Shown here: positions 51,389-62,289 of the stretch, piece by piece | How the letters are laid out: each line of letters begins with the position of its first letter | How positions within the stretch are numbered: the stretch's first letter is position 1 | Made by a program: the position numbers and the translations under genes | Source: an uncultured Prochlorococcus sp. | Lineage (GTDB): Bacteria; Cyanobacteriota; Cyanobacteriia; PCC-6307; Cyanobiaceae | Reading direction: 5' to 3' | NCBI GenBank assembly: GCA_902573565.1 | Contig: CACGKI010000005.1 | Span: 1-64,000 of the forward strand | Length of the DNA stretch: 64,000 bases | The notes under the pieces: generated by a model | What the model saw: only the letters and a program-made list of their open reading frames with translations | What the model was told of the DNA's origin: nothing | Database searches by the model: none

Positions 51389-52285
51389 ATGTCATTAAAA
51401 TTAGATGGTAAAAAATTATCTCTAGAAATTGAAGAAAGATTAAATAATTATATCTCTAGTAATGAAAAAATTGCAAAAAGGGCACCCGGTTTAGCTGTAA
51501 TAAGAATAGGGGAAGACCCTGCGAGTGGTGTTTACGTAAATAACAAGGAAAAAGCATGTTCAAGAATTGGAATAAAAAGTTTTATCTTTCATCTCAAAAA
51601 TAGTGTGGAGCAAAAAGAAGTTGAACAATTAATAATCAAACTTAATTCTGATAAGGATATTGATGGAATATTGCTACAACTTCCCATCCCAAAGAAGTTT
51701 GATGAGCAAAAACTAATCAGTCATATTAATCCAAACAAAGATGTAGATGGATTAAACGAGATTAACATCGGCAAATTAGTGAAAAATGAGCCTGCGATGA
51801 GATCATGTACACCAGCAGGAATTATTAATTTACTAAGATCCCAAAATATTACAATTGAGGGTAAGAAAATTGTTGTTATTGGAAGAAGTTTGCTTGTTGG
51901 GAAACCCCTATCGCTTATGTTTTTGAATCTAAATGGAACGGTAACAATGACTCACTCAAAAACATTAAATTTGAATAAAGTCTGTAGAGAAGCCGACATA
52001 CTAATTGCGGCGGCAGGAAAACCCAATCTTGTAGATTCGAGTTTTGTGAAAGAAGGAGCGGTAATTATTGATGTTGGAATACATAGATTAAAAAGTTCCG
52101 ATAAAAATCAAACCAGATTATGTGGCGATGTATTATTAGAAGATGTTATTTCCAAAGTATTTGCTTACACACCTGTACCAGGAGGTGTTGGACCAATGAC
52201 AGTAACAATGTTACTTGTAAATACTATTTTTAGCTGGCAAAAACAATTTGGTTTATCATCAACTCTTAAAGACCTTTTGCCATAA
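51389..52285 (+). CDS. folD: FolD bifunctional methylenetetrahydrofolate dehydrogenase/cyclohydrolase
   Basis: A 298-aa enzyme. The catalytic Y/K region is [12 protein letters not shown], then [10 protein letters not shown], the NADP site [11 protein letters not shown], and the C-terminal [12 protein letters not shown]. It interconverts folate one-carbon units. The length is normal. The crtE gene follows 37 bp downstream; this folD-crtE order is common in cyanobacteria. Confidence 0.96.
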   Translation: MSLKLDGKKLSLEIEERLNNYISSNEKIAKRAPGLAVIRIGEDPASGVYVNNKEKACSRIGIKSFIFHLKNSVEQKEVEQLIIKLNSDKDIDGILLQLPIPKKFDEQKLISHINPNKDVDGLNEINIGKLVKNEPAMRSCTPAGIINLLRSQNITIEGKKIVVIGRSLLVGKPLSLMFLNLNGTVTMTHSKTLNLNKVCREADILIAAAGKPNLVDSSFVKEGAVIIDVGIHRLKSSDKNQTRLCGDVLLEDVISKVFAYTPVPGGVGPMTVTMLLVNTIFSWQKQFGLSSTLKDLLP

Positions 52286-52322
52286 ACTCCAAGATGAAAA
52301 AATCTTTTATTAAAAATATAAA

Positions 52323-53225
52323 ATGACTGAAGTTATAGGTAATATTTCTGATTTTGAAAAATATCTTCAAAATACAAAAAATGTTGTAGAAGAGGCACTC
52401 GATTTTTCCTTGGGACCTGAGAATCCAGAAATTTTAAGAGAATCCATGAGATATTCCCTTTTAGCTGGAGGGAAAAGAATACGTCCTATTTTATGTTTAG
52501 CATCTTGCTCACTAGCTGGAGGAGAACCATCTCTTGCTGTTCCTACTGCAGTAGCGATAGAAATGATCCATACAATGTCCTTGATTCATGATGATCTGCC
52601 CTCTATGGATAATGATGACTTGAGGAGAGGTAAGCCAACAAATCATAAAGTATATGGAGATGCAATAGCTATTCTTGCAGGCGATGCTTTATTAACCAGG
52701 GCCTTTGAAATGGTCTCTTTGAGAAGCCCTGGAGTTGATCCAACTAGATTATTAAATGTAATAGGCGAATTATCCCTAGTTGCTGGTGCACCAGGCCTAG
52801 TCGGGGGACAAGTTGTTGATTTAGAATGCGAAGGGAAAGAAGTAGATCTTGAAACTCTAGAATATATTCATCTACATAAGACTGGGGCTTTATTAAAGGC
52901 TTGCGTAAGAACAGGTGCGATGATCGCAGGCGCTAACAAAAAACTATTACAAGCTCTAACAACGTATGCAGAGGGAATTGGTTTAGCCTTCCAAATAATA
53001 GATGATATTCTTGATTTAACTTCCAGCAGTGAAAAGCTTGGTAAAACTGCGGGCAAAGATCTTATAGCTGACAAAACTACTTACCCAAAATTACTTGGGA
53101 TGGAGGAATCAAAGAAAAGAGCATTTGATCTAGTTGAAAAAGCAAAAAAAGCAATCGAACCCTGGGGGGCAGATGCAAAGAATTTAATATCATTAGCCGA
53201 CTTTATTACAAATAGAGATAGATAA
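52323..53225 (+). CDS. crtE: Geranylgeranyl diphosphate synthase
   Basis: A 300-aa polyprenyl synthase with both aspartate-rich motifs: [13 protein letters not shown] (FARM, about 88-100) and [11 protein letters not shown] (SARM, about 225-235). The two residues inserted in the FARM (D-D-L-P-S-M-D) mark a type II, GGPP or FPP enzyme. It supplies C20 units for carotenoids, chlorophyll and quinones. The DUF212 protein is encoded 13 bp downstream. Confidence 0.93.
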   Translation: MTEVIGNISDFEKYLQNTKNVVEEALDFSLGPENPEILRESMRYSLLAGGKRIRPILCLASCSLAGGEPSLAVPTAVAIEMIHTMSLIHDDLPSMDNDDLRRGKPTNHKVYGDAIAILAGDALLTRAFEMVSLRSPGVDPTRLLNVIGELSLVAGAPGLVGGQVVDLECEGKEVDLETLEYIHLHKTGALLKACVRTGAMIAGANKKLLQALTTYAEGIGLAFQIIDDILDLTSSSEKLGKTAGKDLIADKTTYPKLLGMEESKKRAFDLVEKAKKAIEPWGADAKNLISLADFITNRDR

Positions 53226-53238
53226 ATGTTTTTAATTT

Positions 53239-53718
53239 ATGTCTGAATTTTTTGTCTTTTTTAATAATTCAGTTCTTTTCTGGAGCTTATTATCCTGTTT
53301 ATTAGCTCAATTTTTTAAAATTTTATTCAATTTCTTTTCAACGGGAGAAATAAGATTTGGAATTATGTTCGAGACGGGTGGTATGCCTTCAAGTCATTCC
53401 GCCTTAATAACTGGTGCCACATCTGGGTTAGGTTATGAATTGGGATATGATAGCCCAATATTCGCATTATCAGTAGCTATATCACTTATAGTTATGTATG
53501 ACGCTAGTGGTGTTCGAAAATCAGCCGGAATTCAAGCTGCAGAAATCAACAAACTATCAAAAAAACTAGACCCTAAATCTGCATTACTTTTAAAAGAAAC
53601 TCTTGGCCATACAAAAGTTGAGGTTATGGTGGGAAGTTTTTTAGGACCATTAATTACTTTGCCTGGAATGTTTTTTTTAGGTTCTCCTCTCAAAATATTT
53701 AATTTGATAATAAATTAA
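53239..53718 (+). CDS. Divergent PAP2-family membrane protein (DUF212)
   Basis: A 159-aa protein with the DUF212 signature G-G-M-P-S-S-H-S-A-L-I-T-G-A, then D-A-S-G-V-R-K-S-A-G-I-Q-A and L-G-H-T-K-V-E-V-M. About four hydrophobic segments are seen. Its position 13 bp behind the prenyl synthase gene suggests a role in isoprenoid or lipid phosphate removal, as in other cyanobacteria, but this is inferred. It is convergent with cobB. Confidence 0.82.
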   Translation: MSEFFVFFNNSVLFWSLLSCLLAQFFKILFNFFSTGEIRFGIMFETGGMPSSHSALITGATSGLGYELGYDSPIFALSVAISLIVMYDASGVRKSAGIQAAEINKLSKKLDPKSALLLKETLGHTKVEVMVGSFLGPLITLPGMFFLGSPLKIFNLIIN

Positions 53719-53726
53719 GAATCCTT

Positions 53727-55106
53727 TTAAAAACTAATTTGTGTAGCAGCTATAAAGTTTTTTGCGACTTTTGGAGAACTCGGCAAATGTAAGTGAATCC
53801 AACTCGCATGTAATTTTTCATCAAAAAAGCCTTCATTTTTGTATTCAGTTTTCCAAGATTTAATTTTCCATGGGGAAGAAAGTTTCTTTTGTTTCTCAGT
53901 TTTTTTTAAATCAACTTTAGAAAAATTATTTTCAATTTCCCAATAATGAAATTCATGTCCTCTAATTAATTGTTTTTGTTTAATGATCGGTGTATCTTTT
54001 AAACCCTCAATGTATCTATAACCTACTGTAAGTCTACTTTTTTTTGATCTAAAAGGCAGGATACCGCTCATTTTATGATTATTACCATTTTCATCTTTTA
54101 TAAAGTCTCCTAAAATCATCATCCCTCCGCACTCTGCATATATAAATCCATTTTTGCGGAATTTCCTCAACGAATTTAAGCTTTTTGTAGAGTTACTTAT
54201 ATGATCAGCGTATTTTTCCGGAAAACCTCCAGGAATAATTAGAGAAGAGGCCTCATCAGGTATTTCTTCATCATCATAAATACTCCATGAAATCAATGGT
54301 ATGCCTATTTCACTCAAAAACTCCTTAGTTTCAGGGTATTGAAAATGAAAGATTTTATCTTCTGCAATTGCTATAGGTTTACTTTTATCTATTTTAAAAT
54401 CTTCAAAACATAAAGAATTAACTATTTTCTTTTTAGGAGATTTTAGTAATTTAAAAAGAGAAAATAAATCAAGATTTTTTTCGGCGAAATTTGCAAAATA
54501 TTCAACATCAACTTTCTTTCCATTATCCAATGGAGAGATCAAACCTAAGTTAGCTTTGTTTAAAGTTATCTTTGAATCAGATGGTAAAAAACCAAGAATT
54601 GGGATATCTTCATTTTTAAAAACTTCTTCGATTAATTTTTTATGTCTATCTGAATTAACGTTATTAAATATAATACCTGCTAAGGACAACTCACTATCAA
54701 AGTCTCTAAACCCTCTAACAGTAGCCAAAAGAGAAGCTACTTGTCCCCTTGCATTAACAACAAAAATTATCGGGGCATTGAGAAGTTTAGAGATATTTGC
54801 TGTGCTTGAATATGTTGTTGCCCCTAATCCATCAAATAGACCCATTGCTCCTTCAATTAAGGAGAATTCATATTTCAAAGAGTGTTTAAAAAAACTTTCT
54901 TGAACCCATTCCTCACCACTTAAAAAAATATCTAAATTCCTGCAAATTGGTTGGCCAATTGAACTAAGTTGTTGTTGATCGAGATAATCTGGGCCAACCT
55001 TGAAAGTTTGTATCTTTATACCTTTTGAGAACGCCCAACAAGATATCAAAAGCGATAGTGTAGTTTTACCACTATCAGATGAAGGAGAAGATATTACACA
55101 AGGCAT
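53727..55106 (-). CDS. cobB: Cobyrinic acid a,c-diamide synthase
   Basis: A 459-aa enzyme of the CobB/CbiA family. An N-terminal nucleotide-binding domain begins S-S-P-S-S-D-S-G-K-T-T-L-S. The C-terminal glutaminase domain has the nucleophile in F-I-Y-A-E-C-G-G-M-M-I-L-G and the His in G-H-E-F-H-Y-W. It amidates the a and c side chains of cobyrinate in cobalamin synthesis, in keeping with de novo pseudocobalamin production in this group. It begins 3 bp after opcA. Confidence 0.92.
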   Translation of the reverse strand: MPCVISSPSSDSGKTTLSLLISCWAFSKGIKIQTFKVGPDYLDQQQLSSIGQPICRNLDIFLSGEEWVQESFFKHSLKYEFSLIEGAMGLFDGLGATTYSSTANISKLLNAPIIFVVNARGQVASLLATVRGFRDFDSELSLAGIIFNNVNSDRHKKLIEEVFKNEDIPILGFLPSDSKITLNKANLGLISPLDNGKKVDVEYFANFAEKNLDLFSLFKLLKSPKKKIVNSLCFEDFKIDKSKPIAIAEDKIFHFQYPETKEFLSEIGIPLISWSIYDDEEIPDEASSLIIPGGFPEKYADHISNSTKSLNSLRKFRKNGFIYAECGGMMILGDFIKDENGNNHKMSGILPFRSKKSRLTVGYRYIEGLKDTPIIKQKQLIRGHEFHYWEIENNFSKVDLKKTEKQKKLSSPWKIKSWKTEYKNEGFFDEKLHASWIHLHLPSSPKVAKNFIAATQISF

Positions 55107-55109
55107 TTA

Positions 55110-56411
55110 TTAGTTATTAAAACCCTTAAATATTTGAAGGGCTATTTTAATAGAATTTTCAAAAAGAGGACTTGTACTACCTCTACTACTTCCTAATAAT
55201 TTACTAACATCATGCTCTGATGTAGAAAAAGAATTTGGAACAACTTGTTCTATTAATTCCATATCAGCCATTCCCCCTGCTTCTAGTCTCATACATTCAA
55301 CAGATTCACAGCCAAGTATTACACAAGTATTATTTTTTTGAACCTCACTAATTCTTGAAATCAATCTTAATCCAATAACTTGTCCAAGATGAATACTTGG
55401 ATTGCCCAATGATAAGGGATTAATTGATGCAGAAATTATTTCGCCATTATTTCTTTCAAACTCTATTTTTGTTGATTCTTTATCCCTTTCAACTCTAAGA
55501 AAAGACCAACCAAGTTTATCGCTAATCCATGAAATCAAAAACAAAGCTTGAATCATGTGATCTCCTGCGATATCAATATCAATATCGGTAATATGATCTA
55601 AGATTGTTCTCCTAGATGGCGGATCAAAAATCATTGCTAATGATTCTCTCCAATTTTTCAACCTAACCCAATTCAAATCATTAATAGCTTTATTTGACTT
55701 ATTTAATTGATCTAATACTTTTAAACATCTGTTAGGAGATCCTAGTGCAGTATCAATTATTAACCTTAAACCATGCGTAATAAAATATTCGAAAATTTCG
55801 TGCGATTCATCCAAACTTCCATTCCACCACAACCATGAAGGCAATTCATCAATAGATAACTCATCAATTATTTTTAATCCTTTATGAGTTATTGAGGCTG
55901 AGCCCCCTCTAATAACAACTAAATCCCCACATATAGGTTGCAAAGCTGGAGTATCACTTAATGGACAGTAAGCCGATACAAAAGTTTTAATTTCTGAATT
56001 TTTATTTAATGTTGGCGCTAGAGTTATTAGTCTTCTTGGGTTCAATGTACTTATTGATGATTCAAAAAATTGTCCCCTAAAGTCTTCAAAGTCTTCATTA
56101 GATAAACTTTCCTTCAACAAATTCAATAATTCTTCACTATTAACGGAAGTAGTGATAGGAAGTCCTTGATCTAATATGAACTTTTTAGCAACTTCAATTA
56201 TCTCTGGACTTAAATTTCCAGTAATTGGTCCATTTAGAAGTCTTTTTTGAACCAAACATTGTTCTAACCAAGCAGGCTGCCAGACCATTAATGTAAAAGT
56301 GTTAGCTCCGGTATTATCTTTATCTTCTGAAATCCATAATTTATTAAGGTAATTAGAAATTTCCTGATAAGGCAGCTCTAATGGGGTTTGGAGTGTTAAT
56401 TGAGGTTTCAT
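55110..56411 (-). CDS. opcA: Glucose-6-phosphate dehydrogenase assembly protein OpcA
   Basis: A 433-aa protein beginning MKPQLTLQTPLELPYQEISN. It contains the OpcA pattern N-T-F-T-L-M-V-W-Q-P-A-W-L-E-Q and R-P-x-D-I-like segments. It is a redox-sensitive allosteric activator of Zwf in cyanobacteria. Two cysteines lie close together near residues 361 and 367 (C-V-I-L-G-C-E). The start of opcA lies 2 bp after the zwf stop, so they form a tight operon with cobB. Confidence 0.9.
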   Translation of the reverse strand: MKPQLTLQTPLELPYQEISNYLNKLWISEDKDNTGANTFTLMVWQPAWLEQCLVQKRLLNGPITGNLSPEIIEVAKKFILDQGLPITTSVNSEELLNLLKESLSNEDFEDFRGQFFESSISTLNPRRLITLAPTLNKNSEIKTFVSAYCPLSDTPALQPICGDLVVIRGGSASITHKGLKIIDELSIDELPSWLWWNGSLDESHEIFEYFITHGLRLIIDTALGSPNRCLKVLDQLNKSNKAINDLNWVRLKNWRESLAMIFDPPSRRTILDHITDIDIDIAGDHMIQALFLISWISDKLGWSFLRVERDKESTKIEFERNNGEIISASINPLSLGNPSIHLGQVIGLRLISRISEVQKNNTCVILGCESVECMRLEAGGMADMELIEQVVPNSFSTSEHDVSKLLGSSRGSTSPLFENSIKIALQIFKGFNN

Positions 56412-56413
56412 TT

Positions 56414-57937
56414 TTAGGGTCTGCGCCAGAAAATATTATCTTTTGAAAGTAAATGATCAGATTCAGGTGGTCCCCAAGTCATAGATTCATAATTATAAAT
56501 AGGTAACTTCCAAGGAGAATTATCCATCAATTCAATTAATGGCGTATAAAGTTTCCAAGCTGCCTCTACTTCATCACTTCGGGTAAATAGGGTTGGATCT
56601 GAAAGCATTGCATCAGCTAATAATCTTACATAGCCTTCATCTGAGGGTTCTCCAAATGATTCGTCATAAGAAAATTCCATCTCAACAGGTCTGGATTTCA
56701 TTCCAGAACCAGGAGATTTAACCTCAAATTTGAAAGTAGCACCTTCATTAGGCTGAATTCTGAGGATAAGTTGATTTGGGGCAGGATTTATTATTGTTGA
56801 TTCAAATAAATGAACAGGAACGTCTTTAAAAGTCAAGACTATTTCTCCAAGTCTTTTAGGTAATCTTTTCCCTGTTCTCAAATAAAAAGGAACCCCTTGC
56901 CAACGCCAATTGTCAACGAAAACTTTTGTCGCAATATAAGTTTCTGTTGTGCTATTACAATTAACGCCATCTTCTTGCCTATATCCATTGAGTCGATTTG
57001 AGATATTTCCTCCCTCGCCATATTGACCTCTTATACAACAATTCCACGGTTCATTTTCATCAGCAAGTTTTGAAGCTTGAAGAACCTTAGCTTTTTCATT
57101 TCTTATTGCTTCTGGTTCAAACTTTCCAGGTGGTTCCATAGCTGTTACAGCAAGCATTTGAGTCATATGATTTTGAAGCATATCTCTCAAAGCTCCAGAG
57201 CTTTCGTAATAACCTGCTCTATCTTCAACTCCTACCGTTTCAGATGAAGTAATTTGAACACTTGATATGTAATTTCTGTTCCAGATTGGTTCAAAAATAG
57301 TATTAGCAAATCTCAAAACAAGGATGTTTTGAACTGTCTCTTTACCTAAATAATGATCAATCCTATAAATCTGACTTTCTTCAGCGCAACTTTGAACAAG
57401 CCTGTTCAATTTTTTTGCACTTGAATAATCTCTTCCAAAAGGTTTTTCGATAACCAATCTACTTTTCTTTGGGTCCTCTAAAAGGCCAGCTTCTTTAAGA
57501 GCTTTACATCCACTTGCATAAAAATTCGGCGATACTGATAAATAAAAAGTTCTATTTCCATGAGTAGCTTGTGATTTATCAATTTCATTTAATCTTTTAG
57601 AAAGCCTTACAACATGACCACTTTGTTGTAAGTCAACAGGTTCATAAAAAAGATAATTAGAAAACTGCTCCCATTCCTTCTCTTTCCCTGATATTTGATT
57701 AGAAAGCTTTACTTTCATCTTTTCTCTAAACTCATTGTCAGTCCAAGGTCTTCTCGCACAACCAACTATTCCAAATTCACTAGGAATTCTTCTTTGCAAA
57801 TAGAGTTCAAATAGAGCTGGTATTAATTTTCTATGAGTAAGGTCTCCACTAGCACCAAAGATTACTAAGCACTGTGGAGATATGACTCTTTCCTGCCGTA
57901 AACCCAATCTAAGAGGATTACCTAAAGTTGAAGGCAT
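56414..57937 (-). CDS. zwf: Glucose-6-phosphate 1-dehydrogenase
   Basis: A 507-aa enzyme. The NADP site is I-F-G-A-S-G-D-L-T-H-R-K, the catalytic region is Y-R-I-D-H-Y-L-G-K-E, and V-I-E-K-P-F-G is present. It starts the oxidative pentose phosphate pathway, the main dark and stress source of NADPH in cyanobacteria. The full length is present. Co-encoded opcA suggests thioredoxin-linked redox control. Confidence 0.96.
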   Translation of the reverse strand: MPSTLGNPLRLGLRQERVISPQCLVIFGASGDLTHRKLIPALFELYLQRRIPSEFGIVGCARRPWTDNEFREKMKVKLSNQISGKEKEWEQFSNYLFYEPVDLQQSGHVVRLSKRLNEIDKSQATHGNRTFYLSVSPNFYASGCKALKEAGLLEDPKKSRLVIEKPFGRDYSSAKKLNRLVQSCAEESQIYRIDHYLGKETVQNILVLRFANTIFEPIWNRNYISSVQITSSETVGVEDRAGYYESSGALRDMLQNHMTQMLAVTAMEPPGKFEPEAIRNEKAKVLQASKLADENEPWNCCIRGQYGEGGNISNRLNGYRQEDGVNCNSTTETYIATKVFVDNWRWQGVPFYLRTGKRLPKRLGEIVLTFKDVPVHLFESTIINPAPNQLILRIQPNEGATFKFEVKSPGSGMKSRPVEMEFSYDESFGEPSDEGYVRLLADAMLSDPTLFTRSDEVEAAWKLYTPLIELMDNSPWKLPIYNYESMTWGPPESDHLLSKDNIFWRRP

Positions 57938-58046
57938 ATTTTTAATATTCTTTTTTTAAAATCCTCTTTTTTTCAAAGATTAGCTACATATTGTGTCTAA
58001 ACCAAAAAGTATCTAAAAGGAAAACTTAAATCTAAATATCAGAAAT

Positions 58047-59246
<1,200 letters not shown>

Positions 59247-59339
59247 TTAAGTGAAATTATTTTTTTTTTTCAGAATTTGTTGTTTTTATCTGTATAGTTA
59301 CACAGAAATAAATTTTTTATCAAATTAAAAAATTCATTT

Positions 59340-59882
59340 ATGGTTAATCCTCAAGAATCAGTAGATCATTCTAAAAAAAATGATTACAAGACAATTGAGC
59401 AAACGATGGAGAAGCTTTCTAGTGGAACAAGAAGACTTGCTGCACAGCTAACGACTTCTGCAAGTTTAGATTCTTTATGGAGTGTTTTAACAGATTACGA
59501 TCGACTAGATATTTATATACCTAATTTATTGTCAAGCAGAAAAATATATCAGAAGAATAATAATGTTCATCTTAAACAAGTTGGGGCTCAAGATTTTCTT
59601 GGCATGAAATTTTCAGCTGAAGTAACATTAGACTTATTTGAAGATAAAGAGCTTGGCCTTTTAAAATTCAGTTTAATTAAGGGGGATTTCAGGAAATTTG
59701 AAGGTAGTTGGAAAATTCAAAAAATTAAAAATACTTCAAGGAATTCATTAATTTATGATCTTACTGTTCAGGGTTGTAAGTGGATGCCAATAGGGATGAT
59801 AGAAAAAAGACTAAAAGAAGATCTTTCAGAAAATTTGCTTGCCGTAGATAGGCAGGCAAAATCATCAATGATAAAAGATTAA
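59340..59882 (+). CDS. START-like (SRPBCC, COQ10/cyclase) protein
   Basis: A 180-aa protein with the polyketide cyclase/dehydrase fold. The signature is L-W-S-V-L-T-D-Y-D-R-L-D-I-Y-I-P-N-L (about 47-64), then a V-E-V-T-L-D-type strand and a long C-terminal helix. Members bind hydrophobic ligands such as quinones or lipids. There is no signal peptide. The tRNA-Glu gene follows on the opposite strand. Function is unassigned. Confidence 0.8.
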   Translation: MVNPQESVDHSKKNDYKTIEQTMEKLSSGTRRLAAQLTTSASLDSLWSVLTDYDRLDIYIPNLLSSRKIYQKNNNVHLKQVGAQDFLGMKFSAEVTLDLFEDKELGLLKFSLIKGDFRKFEGSWKIQKIKNTSRNSLIYDLTVQGCKWMPIGMIEKRLKEDLSENLLAVDRQAKSSMIKD

Positions 59883-59893
59883 ATTTTAAGTAA

Positions 59894-59966
59894 TAGCCCC
59901 AAGGGGATTCGAACCCCTGTCGCCTCCGTGAAAGGGAGGTGTCCTAGGCCTCTAGACGATGGGGCC
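59894..59966 (-). tRNA. trnE: tRNA-Glu (TTC)
   Basis: A 73-nt cloverleaf on the minus strand. The acceptor GGCCCCA pairs with TGGGGCT (G1-U72 wobble), followed by the discriminator A. The D-arm has the CTAGAGGCCTAGGA pattern, the anticodon stem is CCTCC/GGAGG around C-T-T-T-C-A-C (anticodon TTC), and the T-arm has GTTCGAAT. CCA is not encoded. In photosynthetic bacteria this tRNA also feeds glutamyl-tRNA reductase, the first step of chlorophyll and haem synthesis. The G1-U72 wobble is also found in chloroplast tRNA-Glu. Confidence 0.97.
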
Positions 59967-60012
59967 AGGAAATTAGATTAGCTTACCAGCTTATTAAAAA
60001 TTAAGAGTAAGG

Positions 60013-61131
60013 CTAGCCTTTCGTCAAGTGTTGTTGCTCTTTATTTTGTCCTTGCCACACAGGAACTGTAAAATGGAAGCAGGAACCAACACCAATTTCA
60101 GATACAACCCATATTCTCCCCCCATGGACTTGGACTATTCTTCTGCATACAGATAACCCAATCCCAAATCCTGAAGTTCCCTCAGAAGTCTGTGGGAGCC
60201 TAACTCTATCCAGGAAAATTCTTTTTTGTTCGCTTAAAGGAATTCCAGCTCCTTTGTCACAAATTGTTATCTCTACCCATTGATTTGTTTTGTGGATCAT
60301 TGTAATTTTTATAGATCCAGAGTCTTTAGAAAACTTAATAGCATTCTCAATTAAATTTAAGAAAACTTGCCTCATCCTTCTTTGATCTGCGAAAACACTT
60401 GGAAGATCAGATGGGATATCAGTATCAATTTCAATATTCCTTAATCTCCAGAATTTTTCTAGTTCGAGTATTACTTCAGCACTGATGTTACCTAAATCAA
60501 TTTTCTGAGGATTAAATAAAGCTTCCCATTTTGTTGTGCCAACCTCTAAAAGATCCTGAGATAATAGTTCAATCTCTTCTAGACGTCTCTTGATCACTTC
60601 CTGCAATTTCGAAATATCAATTTGCCCAAGTTTTTGACTTTGAACAGCTAAAGTGGCCGCAGTTAAAGGAGTTCTTAATTCATGCGCTACCATTCTTAAT
60701 AGTCTTTCCTGAGATTCAATTCTTTTGGTTAATGTTTCATTTTCTTGTCTTAAAACAAGAAGTTCGTCTTCTAGTAGAAATTCTTTTTGAGTTCTTATGG
60801 AATCGATTTTGGATGGTTGCAAATTAATTCCTAGATTTTTTGTTAAACCTTCCTGTGTCCACCTTGGCAACCATTTCTGCAACTGAGAGAAAATATTACT
60901 TCCAGCAAATATTTGCTTTGGAGCTGGAGAAACCTTAATAAGAGCTGGAATAGCGACTAATCTATGCAACTCAAGTAATTCTGGCTGTTCTGAAGGCTCA
61001 GAAATCTGGAGAGATATCTCAAATTCACACTCATCTGATTCTAAATAAGCTATTAAGGATTTAATGTCACTACTAGAAAGTTGATTTCTAGCTGCCACAA
61101 GTATCAATTTTAGCTCTTTTTTATCATTCAA
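60013..61131 (-). CDS. sasA: Circadian-clock sensor kinase SasA
   Basis: A 372-aa histidine kinase. The N-terminal thioredoxin-like KaiB-binding domain (about 1-95) is followed by a helical linker, the DHp domain with H150 in [11 protein letters not shown], and an HATPase domain with [16 protein letters not shown] and G-F-G-I-G-L-S-V. This is the SasA architecture. SasA reads the KaiC state and phosphorylates RpaA. The gene stands alone on its strand, and the kai genes are not within this window. Confidence 0.93.
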   Translation of the reverse strand: MNDKKELKLILVAARNQLSSSDIKSLIAYLESDECEFEISLQISEPSEQPELLELHRLVAIPALIKVSPAPKQIFAGSNIFSQLQKWLPRWTQEGLTKNLGINLQPSKIDSIRTQKEFLLEDELLVLRQENETLTKRIESQERLLRMVAHELRTPLTAATLAVQSQKLGQIDISKLQEVIKRRLEEIELLSQDLLEVGTTKWEALFNPQKIDLGNISAEVILELEKFWRLRNIEIDTDIPSDLPSVFADQRRMRQVFLNLIENAIKFSKDSGSIKITMIHKTNQWVEITICDKGAGIPLSEQKRIFLDRVRLPQTSEGTSGFGIGLSVCRRIVQVHGGRIWVVSEIGVGSCFHFTVPVWQGQNKEQQHLTKG

Positions 61132-61237
61132 ATGATTTCCTCGGAAGTGTTGAAAAGCTGTTAATCCTTATGAACACATTAAGATATTTATATTTATTCT
61201 ACAGATAAGGTAAGAAATAAATAGGTCTTATTTATAT

Positions 61238-61780
61238 ATGGTTGTTATTAATCAAAAGAAAAATCTAAATTTTGGAGAAAATAAATCTCCAGAAATTAGT
61301 TTAAATAGTAATTTAAAAAGATGGTTCTCTAGAAATATTGGATTGTGGAAATCTAATAGGACATATTTCCTTGAAGAAGAACAAAAAACTTATAATTTGT
61401 GTATGAATATAAATATAGAAGCTCTTGCTAATAAACCTGAATGGGAGTCGCACTATAAATTCACCTGGTACCCAGAGAAAAAATATAATTTTTTTAAGGA
61501 AAATCCTCAATATAAAGAAAAAGGAGAAATGCTTGCATCCTTAAAAGGTCACCAACTTATTAGGGAAAGTTTTTATTTAAGCAATGATCAAGGAATATCA
61601 AATATTAAGCAAGTAGATGAACATGAAATGATTTTTGAATCTTCTTACAAAGATTGGTATATTCTTGAACATACTAGACTTGTAGATTCGGATAATTATA
61701 GATTCAGGGTTATATATTCATGGAACAAAAATAAACTAAAAATAGTAGAGAATCATCATGAAATAAAATTTATTAAGTAA
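61238..61780 (+). CDS. Lipocalin-like protein, possibly CpeS/CpcS-related
   Basis: A 180-aa soluble protein. The core begins R-N-I-G-L-W-K-S-N-R-T-Y-F and ends W-Y-I-L-E-H-T-R-L-V, R-F-R-V-I-Y-S-W-N and E-N-H-H-E-I-K-F. The pattern W-x-S-x-R-T-Y near the N-terminus and the alternating strands resemble the beta-barrel of CpeS/CpcS phycobilin lyases. The match is weak, so it could also be an unrelated lipocalin. No phycobiliprotein gene is adjacent. Function is not assigned. Confidence 0.4.
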   Translation: MVVINQKKNLNFGENKSPEISLNSNLKRWFSRNIGLWKSNRTYFLEEEQKTYNLCMNINIEALANKPEWESHYKFTWYPEKKYNFFKENPQYKEKGEMLASLKGHQLIRESFYLSNDQGISNIKQVDEHEMIFESSYKDWYILEHTRLVDSDNYRFRVIYSWNKNKLKIVENHHEIKFIK

Positions 61781-61843
61781 GTCAATGTTTAAATTTAATT
61801 ATTTATTGTAAAAATGTTATCTTGTATTAGATATTATTAGTAA

Positions 61844-62281
61844 ATGAGTATTAATCTTTACACAAAAAGAATTCTTAAAATATTTGGTATAGTTATTTTA
61901 CCTTTTACCTTATTTGACATTAATACAATAGATAAACTTATTAAAGCTGAAGAAAATTTTCTTGCTGCTACTCAGCAAGACATTTTCTTATATAGACAAA
62001 TGGGGGCTTCTTATCTATGTATAGCTTCAAACGCAGAAGTGGACTTTAAAAAAGGACTTGGTATTGCCAGTGCTACTTTTGCAAATGTAATAACTGGAAA
62101 GCATGGTGGTGTAATTAAAGAATTAGGAAACGAGAGCCTTAGCGAAAAAAAATTATATAATGCAGGCACATTTCAAATTGTTGGGAGTGCACTTGAAATA
62201 TGCCCTGAGAGCATTCCAAAGAAAATAAAAAATGATTATGAAAAAAGAATAAAACAACTTGTTAAAAAAGCCAAAAAATAA
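61844..62281 (+). CDS. Exported conserved-type hypothetical protein (145 aa)
   Basis: An N-terminal hydrophobic segment (about 10-28) could be a signal or anchor. It is followed by a soluble region with Y-L-C-I-A-S-N-A-E-V-D-F-K-K-G-L-G-I-A, a Gly-rich loop T-G-K-H-G-G-V-I and a second cysteine in E-I-C-P-E-S-I-P. The C-terminus is basic (R-I-K-Q-L-V-K-K-A-K-K). A disulphide between the two cysteines is possible. It converges with prs. Family not recognised. Confidence 0.55.
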   Translation: MSINLYTKRILKIFGIVILPFTLFDINTIDKLIKAEENFLAATQQDIFLYRQMGASYLCIASNAEVDFKKGLGIASATFANVITGKHGGVIKELGNESLSEKKLYNAGTFQIVGSALEICPESIPKKIKNDYEKRIKQLVKKAKK

Positions 62282-62289
62282 TTTTTTGA

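Noticed and set aside
59880..60012. tRNA-linked integration site or genomic-island border
   Set aside because: No integrase gene or direct repeat of the tRNA 3' end is seen, and the flanking genes are core genes.
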